DNA from: Bagarius yarrelli
Taxonomy: Eukaryota > Chordata > Actinopteri > Siluriformes > Sisoridae
Direction of reading: 5' to 3'
Length of the DNA: 64,000 bases
Assembly (NCBI GenBank): GCA_005784505.1
Contig: VCAZ01000194.1
Span: 224,805 to 288,804, forward strand
The position numbers and the translations under genes are program-made. Of the stretch, positions 1 to 11,655 are shown piece by piece; the first letter of the stretch is position 1, and every line of letters starts with the position of its first letter. The notes under the pieces were generated by a model. The model searched no databases and was not told where the DNA came from. It saw only the letters and a program-made list of their open reading frames with translations.

Positions 1-1119
1 AGGTCGCCCTACTTTTTCTTTTTGAATCTCTCCATCCCTCGTTCCCTCCACCTCCCTGCTGCTAATCAGCACCCGAAAGCCTTGTGTGCCAAATACATTA
101 GCATTCATCGCAGCTCCTCAGCCTCCTCCCGTTCCTCATCGCCAACAAACAAAAGGTTGCACCTCTCTCGTCTTGTCTTTTCCCTCCACTGTTTTTTTTT
201 CTCCTTTTCTCTGGCATGTCTTCGTGTTGCGTTCGAGAATTCTCGCTTTCTTATCTGGCGCAAACAGGCGAGACAAATGCTTTACCGCGGGTAGCCGGCG
301 TGGCAGAGAAGCCGGGCAGATAAATCATAGATGAGCCAGCATGGGCGCTGTTAACATAATCCCTGCATTCTGTACGAGTTGCTAACTCCTGTGTCGTTCA
401 TTAAATATCGAAGCGTGTATAATTACACGAGACTGGACGTGTGTAAGTTGGTATGTAAGGGCTGTATGATATAGCTCATCACATGCTTATGCAAGGATCA
501 AGGCTTTTAATCAGAGCAATGCGTGCGAGCAATAAAGGCAAGTTCGCCTGTGTATTAAAGACCGTCAGTATAAAATGCTGATGTACAGCATATTGCTTTC
601 ACTCTTCGCTTCACTCGCCTCCTTTGTGATCACCAGGCAATTACTAGGAAGGAAAAAGAAGAGGCGCATCGCTCCGTTCTTCTGCGCCCTAATTTAATTG
701 CTTAATGCATCCTTTACTGTCACCCCACTCCCACACCGTCCTCTGATATACAGTGGCTTCTTCTTTGTAATTAAACTCAAACCTGCAGGTAGGGAAAAAA
801 AAAAACGTCCACAAACACACGTCTCACGTGTCACAAATTAGAGATGAAACGGTAATGCTTTTTGAAAATAAATAAATAAATAACTAACAAAAGAAAACCT
901 CCGTTATGTAGTACTTTTTTAATGTAAATATTTACAGTTTTCCGAAATATATATAAGTCAATAGATTTCCCCAGTATCTAAACCACTCTGTGTTTGCATA
1001 TTGTCCCTCAGCTTCAAGGTTTTTGTCCAGGTTCTACGGTTCCCTGCCACAGTCCAATGACATGCAGTGTCGGCTGATGGGCATCTCATAATTGTTTGTA
1101 GTGTATGAGAATTGTGTCC
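1..1119. other. Unique noncoding DNA, possible conserved blocks
   Basis: No gene is visible. The pieces at about 30-330 and 590-800 are mixed-composition, repeat-poor DNA with TTAATTG-type homeodomain cores, which resembles vertebrate conserved noncoding sequence, but no alignment was possible. A short AAAT tract lies near 866-885. The small open frames at the left edge use a pyrimidine-rich strand and show no protein-like signature. Confidence 0.4.
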
Positions 1120-1905
1120 TGTGATGAGTTAGCGAAAATAGCTAATTGCGATTTTTCTGACAGATATTCTGATTGCGATTTGGACTGTTTAATACTGTGC
1201 AGCACACACTTCATAGATTCCTTAATACCTTGTAGTCCAGCAGATGCAGTGTGCCTTGTAATATTCCGACTCAACTTTATAACTATATTTATTGTAAAGC
1301 TGTGGGATTGTAATGCAGATAAAATATGTGTGGGAGGGAATTTTATATGTCCTATCCAGCGCTTGTATGAGGTTTTTAAATCTCTCTTTTGTCACTGGAT
1401 TAAAAGGCACTATGTCTTTAGCGAGCTAGCAGGTTATATGGCGTTAGTTAACTCCGGCTGGTTTTGTGCTGTAACAGACACAAACTATTCTGAAATTGTA
1501 CTCCGGTGCTTGCTACTAGACAGAATGTCGGCAGTATTTTCAGATGACTTTTTAGCAAAACATTTCTCAAACAGCTGCCTGTGGTCCATTTTTTTCTCTT
1601 GTAAATGACCTTTTTACAGATGTCCCTATTACAGATGTTTTTTGGGGGTATTAATTGGCCAAATTATTCCTCCGACTCGATATAGGGCATAATCCCACTC
1701 CGCCCTCTTTTGTTTTTCCAGTGGTGGGCATCACACGCACACGGCCAACAGGCTAATCGGCCGCATAAAGCTGTGTGCGTTCAATTGGCTGATATGACTG
1801 TATCAAACTCAAAGAGGGCAGTCATACATTCTCTCTGGAATTTTTTATATCGCATTCACATCGCAGCCTTTTGCGATTAGCTAATTGCAGCGTATCAAAG
1901 TCCTC
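1120..1905. mobile_element. Degenerate fish dispersed repeat (MITE-like) carrying a chance 167-codon frame
   Basis: The block opens with TAGCTAATTGCGATTTTTCT (from about 1139) and closes with a second TAGCTAATTGC (from about 1877). ATTGCGATT-type repeats of this kind are common in fish genomes and usually derive from nonautonomous DNA transposons. A 167-codon frame (1105-1608, plus) runs through it. It has no recognisable domain, is rich in Cys, Ile and Phe as expected of translated AT-rich DNA, and is not called a gene. The family assignment is from memory of similar repeats and is tentative. Confidence 0.5.
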
Positions 1906-2489
1906 AAGGATAGACCCTATTGTCCCTACGGTAGGATGAGAAGTTTATACATGGATTAATGAATGGATAGATAGACAGACAGACAGACAAAAGCATGAAT
2001 ATATAGATGGAGGGACGGATCAGTGGAAGGATAGAAAACGCCTGTAGCAGTCAGACTGCATTTAAGCAAAAAAAGGATTCTCCCGAAGAAGAGTTTAAAG
2101 GATGCCGAAGATATCTTAAAAATGTCCATGAGAGTTAACAGGCTCTCTGGGTAAAAAGGACAGCATTTATATGTTAGTCTGTATCCTGTCAATCAGCAGA
2201 CATCTGTGAGCTCTGGTATGCAGCAGAGAGGGTGGATATGGCTTTTCTCTAATTGTTCGAAAACAAGTTCTTTGAATGTGCTTCGGCTGGTGGTTGATGT
2301 GGGTGTGAATTGGAAAATGCCCAACTTGATGAAAAATAGGAGGAGAAAATGATATAGGTTATAGGTCCGAAACGGCTTTATTACAATCCCACATTCTTGA
2401 GTTGTATTAAATGACAAGCAAGAAGACAAGAACACACACACACTATTAAATAGTCCTGTAAAGACAAATACATACACAGTGTTCTCATT
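1906..2489. other. Noncoding DNA with a short GATA/GACA tract
   Basis: A run of GATA then GACA units lies at about 1965-1990. The rest is plain noncoding sequence with no splice-bounded frame that I could support. Confidence 0.5.
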
Positions 2490-3150
2490 CTGACAGGCGC
2501 TCAAATGGACCCGGTTATGAAGCAGGAGCCGAGCGGCTGCTCTGAAACGACTGAGAGCAGTAAAAAATCCTCTTCTTTAATTAACTTTCATGGCTGACGA
2601 AGAGGACATGCTGACACCTGTCCTACTCTCGGCTGTAGTTTATTACACTCCCACCACTCATCATATACACAGAGGACTGTGTAGGAGGAGAGGTACGCAA
2701 AAAAAAAATCGGCCGCACTGTCGCTTTGATAGCAAAGCCGACTTAAAGTGCTTAAGACCTCTGCTTTCAAAATAAACTCCCCTTATAACAATCTGACATT
2801 GTCACGCATTAATTCACCACCTCCACACGCCTGGAATCAGACGGACCCTTGCTGTCCACGCATGGACGTGCTCATCTAAAAATACATCACAAAACAGCCC
2901 TGGGTCATTTCCAGCCGAAAGAATCTTGCCGCACAGCACCGACTGTAATTAGCGCTGCTCGGTTAGCACACTCTCCTGCTTTAGCAAGAAAAGGACGCTT
3001 GATTTGATCGAGATTTGAAACAGGAGCCTGCTGGCTGTGGTGGATATTAGTCTATGAAGGGAGCTCTTCTGGGGTTTTTATGTAAGAGGAGAAGGCTTTA
3101 TCTAAAGAAGGCTCTTTTATCCCTTTCTACCGAGTCCACAGATAAATTAG
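2490..3150. other. Candidate conserved noncoding block
   Basis: This is repeat-poor, fairly GC-balanced DNA with TTAATTAA, TAATTAG and ATTAATTC homeodomain-type cores. Two short plus-strand frames, at about 2505-2600 and 2590-2775, look protein-like but lack supporting splice sites, so I read them as shadows of conserved noncoding DNA. Function is inferred only. Confidence 0.35.
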
Positions 3151-3865
3151 AAAATAAAAATGTGACCTTGTGTCTGGAACTAAAGGAAACACACAGATTT
3201 CTTATAACAACGGACAGTTGATTAGCAGCCGCGTACAGTCTGTCTTTTGACTTTCTTCTGAAGTGCCGTGTACTTATCCGTTTTCTCGTAATAAAAAAAA
3301 AAGGCGAATCGATAACAGTCGTGTGTCATGCATTTCTACGACTAGACCTTCTTTCAAAATCTAATAACTAAGAGTCATCCAAAGAAATCCAAGTTGAAAG
3401 ACTCAAGTTAAACAATGTTGTAACGCTGTTATACAGCTTTTACCTGTTGATTTCTTATTTATCCAAAACTCTGATGCGTATATCCACTTATCCTTGCAAA
3501 ATTGACCATAACGTCTAAGTCGATAAAAGTCGTGACACTTAATGTGCACGTTTTTGTTAAAAAAATCCATAAATGTCCTTCAAAACGCTTTAAAAGGTAC
3601 AAAGCACTTGTACTGAGGTCACTCAACTACAAACTAAGCAATATTCAATCTCCATATTTCTTCCTCTACGCTGGCGCTCAAAGAATTCTGATATTGTTTG
3701 GCTGGGAAACCATTTTCATTCAAGGCCTCAAGAGTTAAACATTAATTCAGCATTGGATTACATTTACAGCAAAAATATTACTGTAGGGAAAGACTTTTTG
3801 TCACACAGGAAGAATAGGAAGTTCAGGGTTCAGAGATGCAAGGTCAGCTATAAAAACCGCACCCC
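3151..3865. other. Noncoding DNA, nothing recognised
   Basis: AT-rich unique sequence with a short A tract near 3290. No exon, RNA gene or known repeat could be identified. Confidence 0.5.
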
Positions 3866-3935
3866 TGGAGCTTGCTCAAGAACCCAACAGTGGCAGCTTG
3901 GCATCATATCATCTGATCAACAACCTACATCCTGA
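3866..3935 (-). mobile_element. SINE fragment
   Basis: The segment reads CTTGCTCAAGAACCCAACAG followed by TGGCAGCTTGG. This is the reverse complement of the body of the tRNA-derived SINE seen intact at 24190 and 49680. Only the middle of the element remains; both promoter boxes and the tail are missing. Confidence 0.55.
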
Positions 3936-5010
3936 CACCAAAAAAATTGGCCATTCAATATTGTCAGACAAAATGTTTTGCTTCTAGTGGCTGAGGATGT
4001 GTTCCAGGTGAGCTCATTTGCAGGTGTTAGACGCAGATGAGTCCATGCGAGTTTGTAACATTGTGGCTACGCACAGAAAGGACACGCTACTGACTTTGAT
4101 AGTGACAAAAGAGTGAAGTATTCAAAAATTACAACAACCTTTTTATCCTGTGTTAATTCCGTGTCGTTGCAATCGATGTAGAGCAGCTGCAGAAGCTTAG
4201 GAAATATTGACAGCCCTGAAACTTCACTTCACACACCATTATTTCATTCCAAAAAAAAAAAAACGTGGATCACACTTAGGAGTGATAATCTGGCCTCTGA
4301 AATGGCAGATCAATCCAATTTATTATGCGAGATGATTTATACCATGCTGCTACAAACCCATTCTGCCTTCAGCACCCTTCTCCAGAACCTTCCATCAGCC
4401 TTCTGGAGTTTCACCTTAACTTTGGGAATGGCTAGCTGCTCTGAGCTGTTTTTAATTAGATAAAGAATGAAGAAAGTGCTTCACCACATTAGTAGCGCAG
4501 AGAGCGCGATTGAACATGTCCTCAGTGACGAGGTTTTAAAGTGACACCGCTTTTGGCCTGGCTTGATTGATGTCAGGGGATAAATGATCAGCAGTGGAGG
4601 CGGAGGTACTGCAGGAATCCTGTTCTCCTGTCTTTTTCTGCAGGATGCGCTTCTTCTCTTTTTTCCTCTCTTCTGTCTGCAGTAAACTGGTTTACTGCAT
4701 CATAGCAAGATTTACAACCACGGAAGCTGGAGAAGAAACAAAATACAAGAGAGAAGGATGACAGGTCTGCATGTCTTTAATTCAGCGGCGCTCCGAACCT
4801 CTGGCTTCATTACTACTGCCTGCTGCAGGAACGATACGCTTCCTTGGAAATGAATTCTGTTGTCATCCGGCATCAACTCACAAGAGGATTGGAGGAGCGG
4901 TTGCTTGCGCGTGACTATCCGTCTTGCGCCTTTCTACGCCACCGCTCTGTCCGTTTTGCTGCAGGGAGATATGGCACCGTGTCGAGTTGATGAATAATAA
5001 AACAGGACCG
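3936..5010. other. Noncoding DNA; candidate conserved block at about 4280-5010
   Basis: The left part is plain. From about 4280 the sequence is repeat-poor with TTTTTAATTAGAT and TTGATTGATGTCA cores (homeodomain/PBX-like) and balanced composition, as in developmental enhancers. No coding frame is supported. Confidence 0.35.
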
Positions 5011-5644
5011 GTTTGCTTGGAACGAAAAAGAAAACAAGGGGAAAAAAAAAAAAACTAGATGGTAACAAACCCCTTCTACCCTGAACACAGCGCATTAGAG
5101 ATACAACAACAACCTAAAATTATGCTAGAAATGGAAAGACAAATCTGAAGCCTAGTCAAAATTTATTGCAAAAAAAAAAAAAATATGCAGCATATGTGAT
5201 GTATGGATGTGGAGGTACATGGATGGAAGTCCAGTCGTGACAGCACTAGCAGATGTAAAAGAAAACTGAGAAAGGCTCCGGGGTTTTTTTGTGTTTTGTA
5301 CAGACCTGTGATTCATGAAAGACCAGCGAGAAAGCTTAAAGATCTGTCCTTCGACTGACTGAGGGGAAGCAGTCATGCCTTGTGCTATCGTGCAAACCAA
5401 ACTTGAGGGTATAAAATAGTCTAGTTATTTGTCTACAACCAAAAATGTCTTTAACCTGCTTCATATCTAGCAAAACCTAGAGAAAGTTCTCTGAAGCTTG
5501 TGGAGATGGTGATGGTCTTCTGCATACTAACTAAAAAAACAAGAATGTAAAGTACGTATCATGTTCAAAGAAGCCCACCAAAAAGAGCTTTAAAGTTGTT
5601 AGTCTTTACCACAGTTTTCTGGTCGAAACACCTTTCAAAATAGC
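5011..5644. other. Noncoding DNA with a possible terminal-exon-like frame
   Basis: On the minus strand a frame at 5152-5400 ends in TAG with AATAAA close to that stop. A possible acceptor (ATCACAG) sits near 5308. I do not call it a gene: the residues after the acceptor (RSVQNTKKPRSLSQF...) match nothing I know and the frame crosses a T tract. Confidence 0.3.
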
Positions 5645-6060
5645 TTTCATACACTATATGACCAGTGGTATGTGCACACCTGACCATCACACCCATAGAT
5701 GGTTCTTCTTCAGACTGTTGCCACAGTTGCATATTTCCAGCCCAGTTCCAGCATGGCAACGCCCCTGTGCACAAAGTCTCTGAGCTTCAAAAAGTTTGTT
5801 CTGGTGTAAATGGAAAACCTTGACTGTCCTTCACAGATCCCTGACTCTGACCCCACCCCCGCTGAACACCTTTGGGATGAACCGGAGCCTTTGACTCTGA
5901 CTGACCCCACCCCCGCTGAACACCTTTGGGATGAACCGGAGCCTTCTCGACATCCCAACACCAGTGTCTGATCTCACCCAATGCTGCTGTGTATAAATAA
6001 ATCCCCACAGCCATGTCCCGCATCGACTGGAAAGCCTTCTTAGAAAAGCATAGCTCTTAT
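5645..6060 (+). pseudogene. Degenerate Tc1/mariner-like transposon with transposase C-terminal remnant
   Basis: The left end (5648-5697) resembles the widespread fish terminal repeat 'cactatatggccaaaagtatgtggacac'. Inside, codons 5749-5775 read QHGNAPVHK, matching the QHDNAPVHK catalytic motif of Tc1-like transposases except that the catalytic Asp has become Gly. Downstream, PAEHLWDE, typical of the family's C-terminal region, occurs twice (5858-5881 and 5912-5935) because about 53 bp is tandemly duplicated. The DNA-binding half is deleted and stops interrupt the frame, so the copy is inactive. Confidence 0.75.
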
Positions 6061-7962
6061 AAAAGAGGTAATATATCTAAAATTGAAAGGTCATCAGGCA
6101 TCGTAAGGAGTGCACAAACTTTTTTTTTTTTTTAAAGAGAGTCACGGAAAAGCTCATTTAGTCACAGAAACAAGAACAGGATAAGATATTTCTTGATACG
6201 CTAGAGGTCTTTGATGCAGTCGTCTCACTTCCTGTATCACGAGGCATTAGTGACCATTAACCGGAAACCAGGATCCATTTAGAATCAGAGTAGAAAACAG
6301 AGCCTTTGCTACTCACATTCAATATCAGAGCTTCTTTAACATTCAAGAAGGAGTCCTCTACCATGTGGTATAAGGACATGGGAGTCACAGGATACAACAA
6401 TTCCCCAGCTTAGAGAGCAGCAAGAGGTGAAAGGCTTAATCGAATCAACGCAAACAGGTCATTATGTACATCGCCAACAATTTAAAGTACAGTTTAGTTT
6501 GGGAATAACAGAGGAAAGCAAGAGCAATCCTGTCTTTAGCCAGACCACCATCTTAGGCAATGTCACCTCTTTTGTACAATGTAAACCCAGATTTCTCCAA
6601 ATACAACAAATGTTCGAGTAGGAACCATGGGGGAACTAATGAATGTGAAATAGATCCTCTGAGGTTCCTCCAGTCATTGACAGGATAGATTTATTGACTT
6701 TTATGTAGAAATATTTGATATACAGAATTTAACCATGTCTCATATTTACTAGGTGGACATTAAGCATGTTATTGACTCTGGCTTTTTCACTTTAAGACGA
6801 GATAGGTACTTGGATGATGATGTAACAGATTGACAGAAATGTTAGTGTTAATGTTGTGGTTTAGCTCCGCCTTCTGTCAGGTATAGCCAAAAGCTTTATT
6901 TTCCAATTCTCTATTAAGTTATAAAAAATATTCACAGCTGGATCCTTTTCTTTGCAAAAGCAGACTTGTTTTAGATGAATGAAAAAAATATTCCAACAGC
7001 TACGGGGTGATGCTACAAATGCAATACAAATGTGTATTTATCAGCAGCAATGTACCAAGTGACAGTGGTGGAAAGGGCAAAAAAAGCAAAGCAGAATTTT
7101 TTTTTTTTAGGCAAACAAACTTTACTAGAATACACTTTGGGTTGAAGGTGTATTTTTTTACTTTTTAAAAACCCTAAAAAATCCTGTGCATTGCATGCAA
7201 AAGCTGCTGTCACACGACTCTTAAAAACGCTGTTCATAGCATGGACATGACAGAACCCATCTCCTTGCCATGACTCTGGACAAGATGGCAGCTCTGGGGT
7301 TTAGTCATGCAAGAGAACATCCGAAATTACAGAGCAGGGATGACTTTACACTCCTGCTCTGTTAGTCGCCCGGCTTTGGCCTAGTGCGCAAATATATTGT
7401 ATTTGCCAACCAAGGGAACTCAAGTGTTCACTTACGGTTAAAATGACACATGGAGGAGATCGTCACATGGGCTGGCGGAGTCATAAAAGTGTCTTCAAAC
7501 TGCCATCAAACTCTAATAGCTCCTGCGGCTGTCTAACCACAAATCATCGACTGTAGAGCCACGGGTACTTGAACACACACTCCGGCGTTCAATTTGTCAG
7601 CGAGTGTGTGTGTGTGCATACTGCCATATATTGAGACGATGTTCTCCTGACCCTGCATTTTATTTTTTTTTTCTATATATTGAGAGTTGAGGTGAGCTCT
7701 TCACAACTCAAATACCCACTCTGCAACAAAACAAGAAGAGGAGGATAAAATAGGGGCAATTGCAAAAGATAAAGGAGGCTTGAACGCAAAGGAAAGTAAA
7801 AGAACAAACGGGAAAAATCCCACTTTGGAAAAAACATGTACCTTTTCACAAAAGCAAAAAGATGTATGGTGATACGGTGAAAAACACCGAGTTTCAGATA
7901 AGTGGAGGTGTGTGTCGAGCATCTATAGTATAGATAGACCAAGATAGACCTGAGATGTGGAA
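6061..7962. other. Noncoding DNA; no supported gene
   Basis: Mostly plain AT-rich sequence with homopolymer tracts (for example T near 6120 and 7098) and a short TG run at 7603-7614. A splice-bounded open segment on the minus strand at 6317-6408 is discussed as a finding. Nothing else is recognisable. Confidence 0.5.
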
Positions 7963-8110
7963 CGTGGTAGCTAAGTGGTTAAAGTGTTCTTGACTGCTGA
8001 ACACAAGATTGCCGGTTCAAGTCCCAGCACCACCAAGCTGCTGTTGCTGGGTTCTTGAGCAAGGCCCTTAACCCTCAAATGCTTGGAATGTAAATGTGAG
8101 AGTTCTTGTA
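7963..8110 (+). mobile_element. tRNA-derived SINE copy
   Basis: The A-box-like head TAGCTAAGTGG is followed by a B-box-like CGGTTCAAGTCCCAG, then CACCACCAAGCTGC and CTTGAGCAAGGCCCTTAACC, the shared body of this family. The L2-type tail is mostly lost, leaving AATGTAAATG. Confidence 0.75.
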
Positions 8111-8165
8111 AGTTCTACAGTCTGCAGGATCCCAGCTCCGAGAAACAGAATTGCACAGAGTGAGC

Positions 8166-8166
<1 letters not shown>

Positions 8167-8198
<32 letters not shown>
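8167..8198. repeat. (GA)n microsatellite
   Basis: Uninterrupted AG dinucleotides lie directly after the SINE copy and its flank. Frames across it are translation of the repeat. Confidence 0.9.
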
Positions 8199-8201
<3 letters not shown>

Positions 8202-9609
8202 TGCATGCAAAGTAGACTAAATGGTTCTCATCAACTTTTGACAGGTGTCTGGGTGTGTTTGCATAAATTTGCACAAATAAAGGTGTGTAATGTTTGCTTC
8301 ACAGTGTCTAGATTGAAATGTTTCTGTTGTATTTGTGTGTGAGTGTTAGCCCTGTTGGAGAGGAGGATGTACACACATTCAGTAATGGATCAGTTTCTGG
8401 TAAGGTACAGAGCAGCGAAGTTTAGATGTAGATGTGAGGTACATGAATCAGGAAGTAACTGTGTGAGTTTATTTTACTCCCGGTTTATGCCGTCTCCACG
8501 GTATCCACGTCTCCTGTGGAAACTTCTCAAGGCCTGAAGCTGCATGTAAGTTCAGATGAAAGCAGAGCTGATCACACAGGAGGTGTGAGGAACATGTTCT
8601 ATGACGGAGCTCTGTCGCAAACGATTCACAGATTGCTGCGAGTCCCAGCTTTGATTTCAGGATTCCACACACTTATCAGCTCTAACTGACTAGCACATCA
8701 TGTAAAACTGTAGACTATAAAGCCAACACATTTAAATAAAGGCGTGAGGCTTTATGTTTCTTGGAAGAAAACCGGACGCCAATGCGACAATTTGCGAGGG
8801 CCAAAAGATTAAGAAAATTGAAGACTGTATTTTAAAATGCTCCTTTGCCTAAATGTAGAATTAAACCAGGAATGGACTCAAGAGAAAAGATTGAAAAGCG
8901 AAAAACATGTTTAACTGTCACTCAATCGTGAAATATTACTGAAAAAAAATTAGCTAAACCGCCTGAGGAGACGGAGTCGGTGTTACACATATGATAAATA
9001 TATCAACATAACATGCATGGAGCTCATGTACAAAAATACATGAAAAAGGCACAACCCAAAAAGTTTTTGGGGTCAGGTTTAAAGCCCAGGAATTGTTTTT
9101 AGTGGTAAAGCGCATCGCAGTTCTCAATAGAACCAGAGCCGCTACTCCGGCAAGGGTGGCACTTGTTTAAAACCAGCTGCCTTTTGCACTGGCAGGAAGC
9201 AGAAACTGCTACATCATCAACATGTGACAGGATTCACTTGTTGTCTCACTTTTGTCCAACTCACGATCATTTTTTAAATCCCTGCAACATTTGTTTTTTA
9301 ATACGGCTGCTTGGTCGGCGGATCGGTTAAAATCTGCTATATTATTTATGAATATTTTTTTCCACTTTATTTTCTAGGTTGTCTAAAAAAAAAAAGCGCT
9401 CGTGTCTTCTGCAACCACTGCTGAACTGACCTGTTTAAGTACTGATCCTTTACCTGAACCCTGATTTTAAACTGTGGTCTATAATGAAGGCTCCGCCCAC
9501 CTACGTCATGGGTTTCCATGTTTGAAACCAACTGGGTTTCAGAACCCGTTTGGGACAGGGATTTCATTTTCAGCCCGGTTCTCGAGGTAGGCCCCGACTC
9601 TTAGTGGAA
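8199..9609. other. Noncoding DNA; unidentified dispersed-repeat-like stretch
   Basis: 8450-8680 is GC-balanced and could be a conserved or exonic fragment; GTAAGTT follows CTGCAT on the plus strand near 8547, but no acceptor supports it. 9050-9600 has the feel of an old interspersed repeat that I cannot name. Confidence 0.35.
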
Positions 9610-9780
9610 AAGTGGTGGCTTATGGTTAAGGTGTTGAACTACCAACCTGAAGATTGTGGGTTCAATTTCCAGCTCCACCGAGCCACCACCACAGGGCCCC
9701 TGAGTAAGGCCCTTAACCCCCAATTTCTCAGTTGTATAACTGAGATAAATGTAAGTTGCTATAAATGTAAATGTAAATAA
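9610..9780 (+). mobile_element. tRNA-derived SINE copy, nearly full length
   Basis: It carries the TGGTGGCTTATGGTTAAGGT head, a degenerate B box (GGGTTCAATTTCC), the CAAGCCACCAC-like linker, AGTAAGGCCCTTAACCCCC, and the tail TTGTATAACTGAGATAAATG ending in TAAATGTAAATG repeats. Order and spacing match the copies at 24190 and 49680. Confidence 0.85.
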
Positions 9781-10240
9781 AAGGAAGAACAAACCCCGGT
9801 TTGAGCTGCACACCAACCTGGAGCTAATTAATTACATCATCATCAGCAATTATAGAACTGATTCGCGTGTATAACAATTATTAAATCTCATAATTTCTCT
9901 TAAATAAAAAAAAAAAAAAATACATTTGATGATGGTTAAAAAAAAAGGGGGGGGGGCGGAGGGTCTGGTGTGCAGAAAAGAAAGGAAAAGTAAAGCCAAA
10001 AAGGAAAGGAAAGAAGGGAGAGGAAAATGGCGGGGGAGATGTAAGTGCACGATTTCCTCGGTGGCGCTGTCACACGTCAAAGCTGCACCGAATGAAAGCC
10101 AGCTCTTTTTGATGAATATAAAGCAGAGAGTCCTGCTGAGAAGCACACTCGCTCTAATCACGCACCCGCGGCCTGAAAGATGCCCCCCTCCTTCTGCTCC
10201 CAAATGAAAATGAAAGCAGAAGGGGGAAGTAGGGTGGGGA

Positions 10241-10281
<41 letters not shown>

Positions 10282-10504
10282 GAATGCAGAGCACACAGCA
10301 AAACAACAAAGACTTACTTCAGAACAGCAATAAACATTCAGCCCCTCCTGAGATTTCAGAGCAGGGGGGTAAAAGAAAGGGTGGGGTGTGGGGGTACACA
10401 ACATGAACAGATTTTTAGCCCTAAACAGACAACGCACACCCTCCAGCCCATTCGCTCAACAACAAAACACAGACAGCATCTCTTTAAATAACAGACGTAG
10501 CATG

Positions 10505-10506
<2 letters not shown>
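9781..10506. other. Noncoding DNA with A, G and GA tracts; possible conserved core
   Basis: There is an A tract near 9907-9920, a G run near 9949-9956 and (GA)n at about 10245-10276. Between them, 10040-10200 is repeat-poor (for example CTCTAATCACGCACCCGCGG) and may be conserved noncoding DNA. The 195-codon minus-strand frame here is carried by the GA tract and is not a gene. Confidence 0.45.
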
Positions 10507-10554
<48 letters not shown>

Positions 10555-10555
10555 T
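10507..10555. repeat. (CA)n microsatellite
   Basis: A run of CA with one interruption (CAAACA). Open frames across it are repeat artefacts. Confidence 0.9.
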
Positions 10556-10984
10556 ACGGTACAGGCTGCAAAAACAAAAAAGGTTTTGAGCGTTGCAGGA
10601 TTCTTTCATTTATTTGATGGACGGACCTGAGCAGAATATTATATATTATATAATTAAAAGCCTCAATTTAGCAATAGAATTTATAAAATATATATGAAAT
10701 AATAATAACCGCCACAACAATAAAAAAGAACAACAATTCTTCTATGAAGCTCTATTTTATTCCCTTTTTTGCTTTTTTTTCCAGCATTTCATTTACCACC
10801 ACTCTTACAAAAGCTGGGCCAAACACACAACAGCCCCTAACTGAGTGTCTCAGTGTGTCCAGGTGTTTTCCTGGCCCCTTTTCATCATGTCTATGTGCTG
10901 CTGTGCTCCACACGAGCCACAATCTGTGTTCCGTTTAAACATTCACCTCAAACTTTATCCTAAAAGTTCATGAACTCGTGCTCT
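10556..10984. other. Noncoding AT-rich DNA
   Basis: No gene or known repeat is seen. TATATTATATAATTA-like low-complexity stretches lie near 10640-10700. Confidence 0.5.
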
Positions 10985-11613
10985 GTGACTGCACACTGTG
11001 ATGTGTGGTTATGTGTGATAAATGTGTGGTTTTGTGTAATGAGCTTGTGGTTGTGTGTAATAAGCTTGTGGTTGTGTGTGTGATGAGTGTGTGGTTATGG
11101 GGTATGCGTAATGAGTGTGTGGTTATGTGTGATGAGTGTACGGTTGTGTGTGGTGAGCATTTGGTTTTGTGTTAGGTGTGTGGTTGTGTGTGATGAATGC
11201 GTGATTGTTTGTGATTGTGTGTTAGGTGTGTGGTTATGGTTATGTGTGGTAAGTGTGTGGTTGTATGTGATGAGCGTGTGGTTGTGTGTGATAAGTGTGT
11301 GGTCAGTGTGTGGTTGCGTGTGGTTGTGTGTGATGAGCGTGTGGTTGTGTGTGATAAGTGTGTGGTTGTGTGTGATGAGCGTGTGGTTGTGTGTGATAAG
11401 TGTGTGGTTGTGGTGCTATGTGTGACGAGCGTGTAGTCATGTGTATGGTTGTGTGGTTCTGTGTAATGTGTGTGTGGTTCTGTGTGATGTGTGTGGTTTC
11501 TGTGTGATGAGCGTGTGGTTCTGTGTAATGTGTGTGTGGTTCTGTGTGAATGTGTGTGTGGTTCTGTGTGATGAGTGTGTGGTAATGTGTGACGAGTGTG
11601 TGAGCGGTTCCCC

Positions 11614-11649
<36 letters not shown>

Positions 11650-11655
11650 CTCATT
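10985..11655. repeat. G/T-rich minisatellite with higher-order units, ending in (TG)n
   Basis: Units of about 20-22 bp (GTGTGGTTGTGTGTGATGAG and variants) alternate between TGATGAGCG and TGATAAGTG forms to give about 42 bp higher-order units near 11260-11410. The right part shifts to GGTTCTGTGTGATG units and ends in pure (TG)n at 11617-11648. The plus strand is almost free of C. All overlapping frames on both strands translate the repeat. Confidence 0.9.

Noticed and set aside
1105..1608. 167-codon plus-strand open frame
   Set aside because: It lies almost wholly inside a dispersed fish repeat, shows no domain and has the composition of translated AT-rich DNA.
2505..2775. Short plus-strand frames beginning MDPVMKQEPSG and MADEEDM
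   Set aside because: Start codons without promoter, splice sites or homology; the region reads better as noncoding conserved DNA.
9850..10437. 195-codon minus-strand frame with Ser-Leu repeats
   Set aside because: Carried by the GA microsatellite and A/G tracts; no domain and no splice support.
11172..11654. 160-codon His/Thr-rich minus-strand frame
   Set aside because: Direct translation of the G/T minisatellite.
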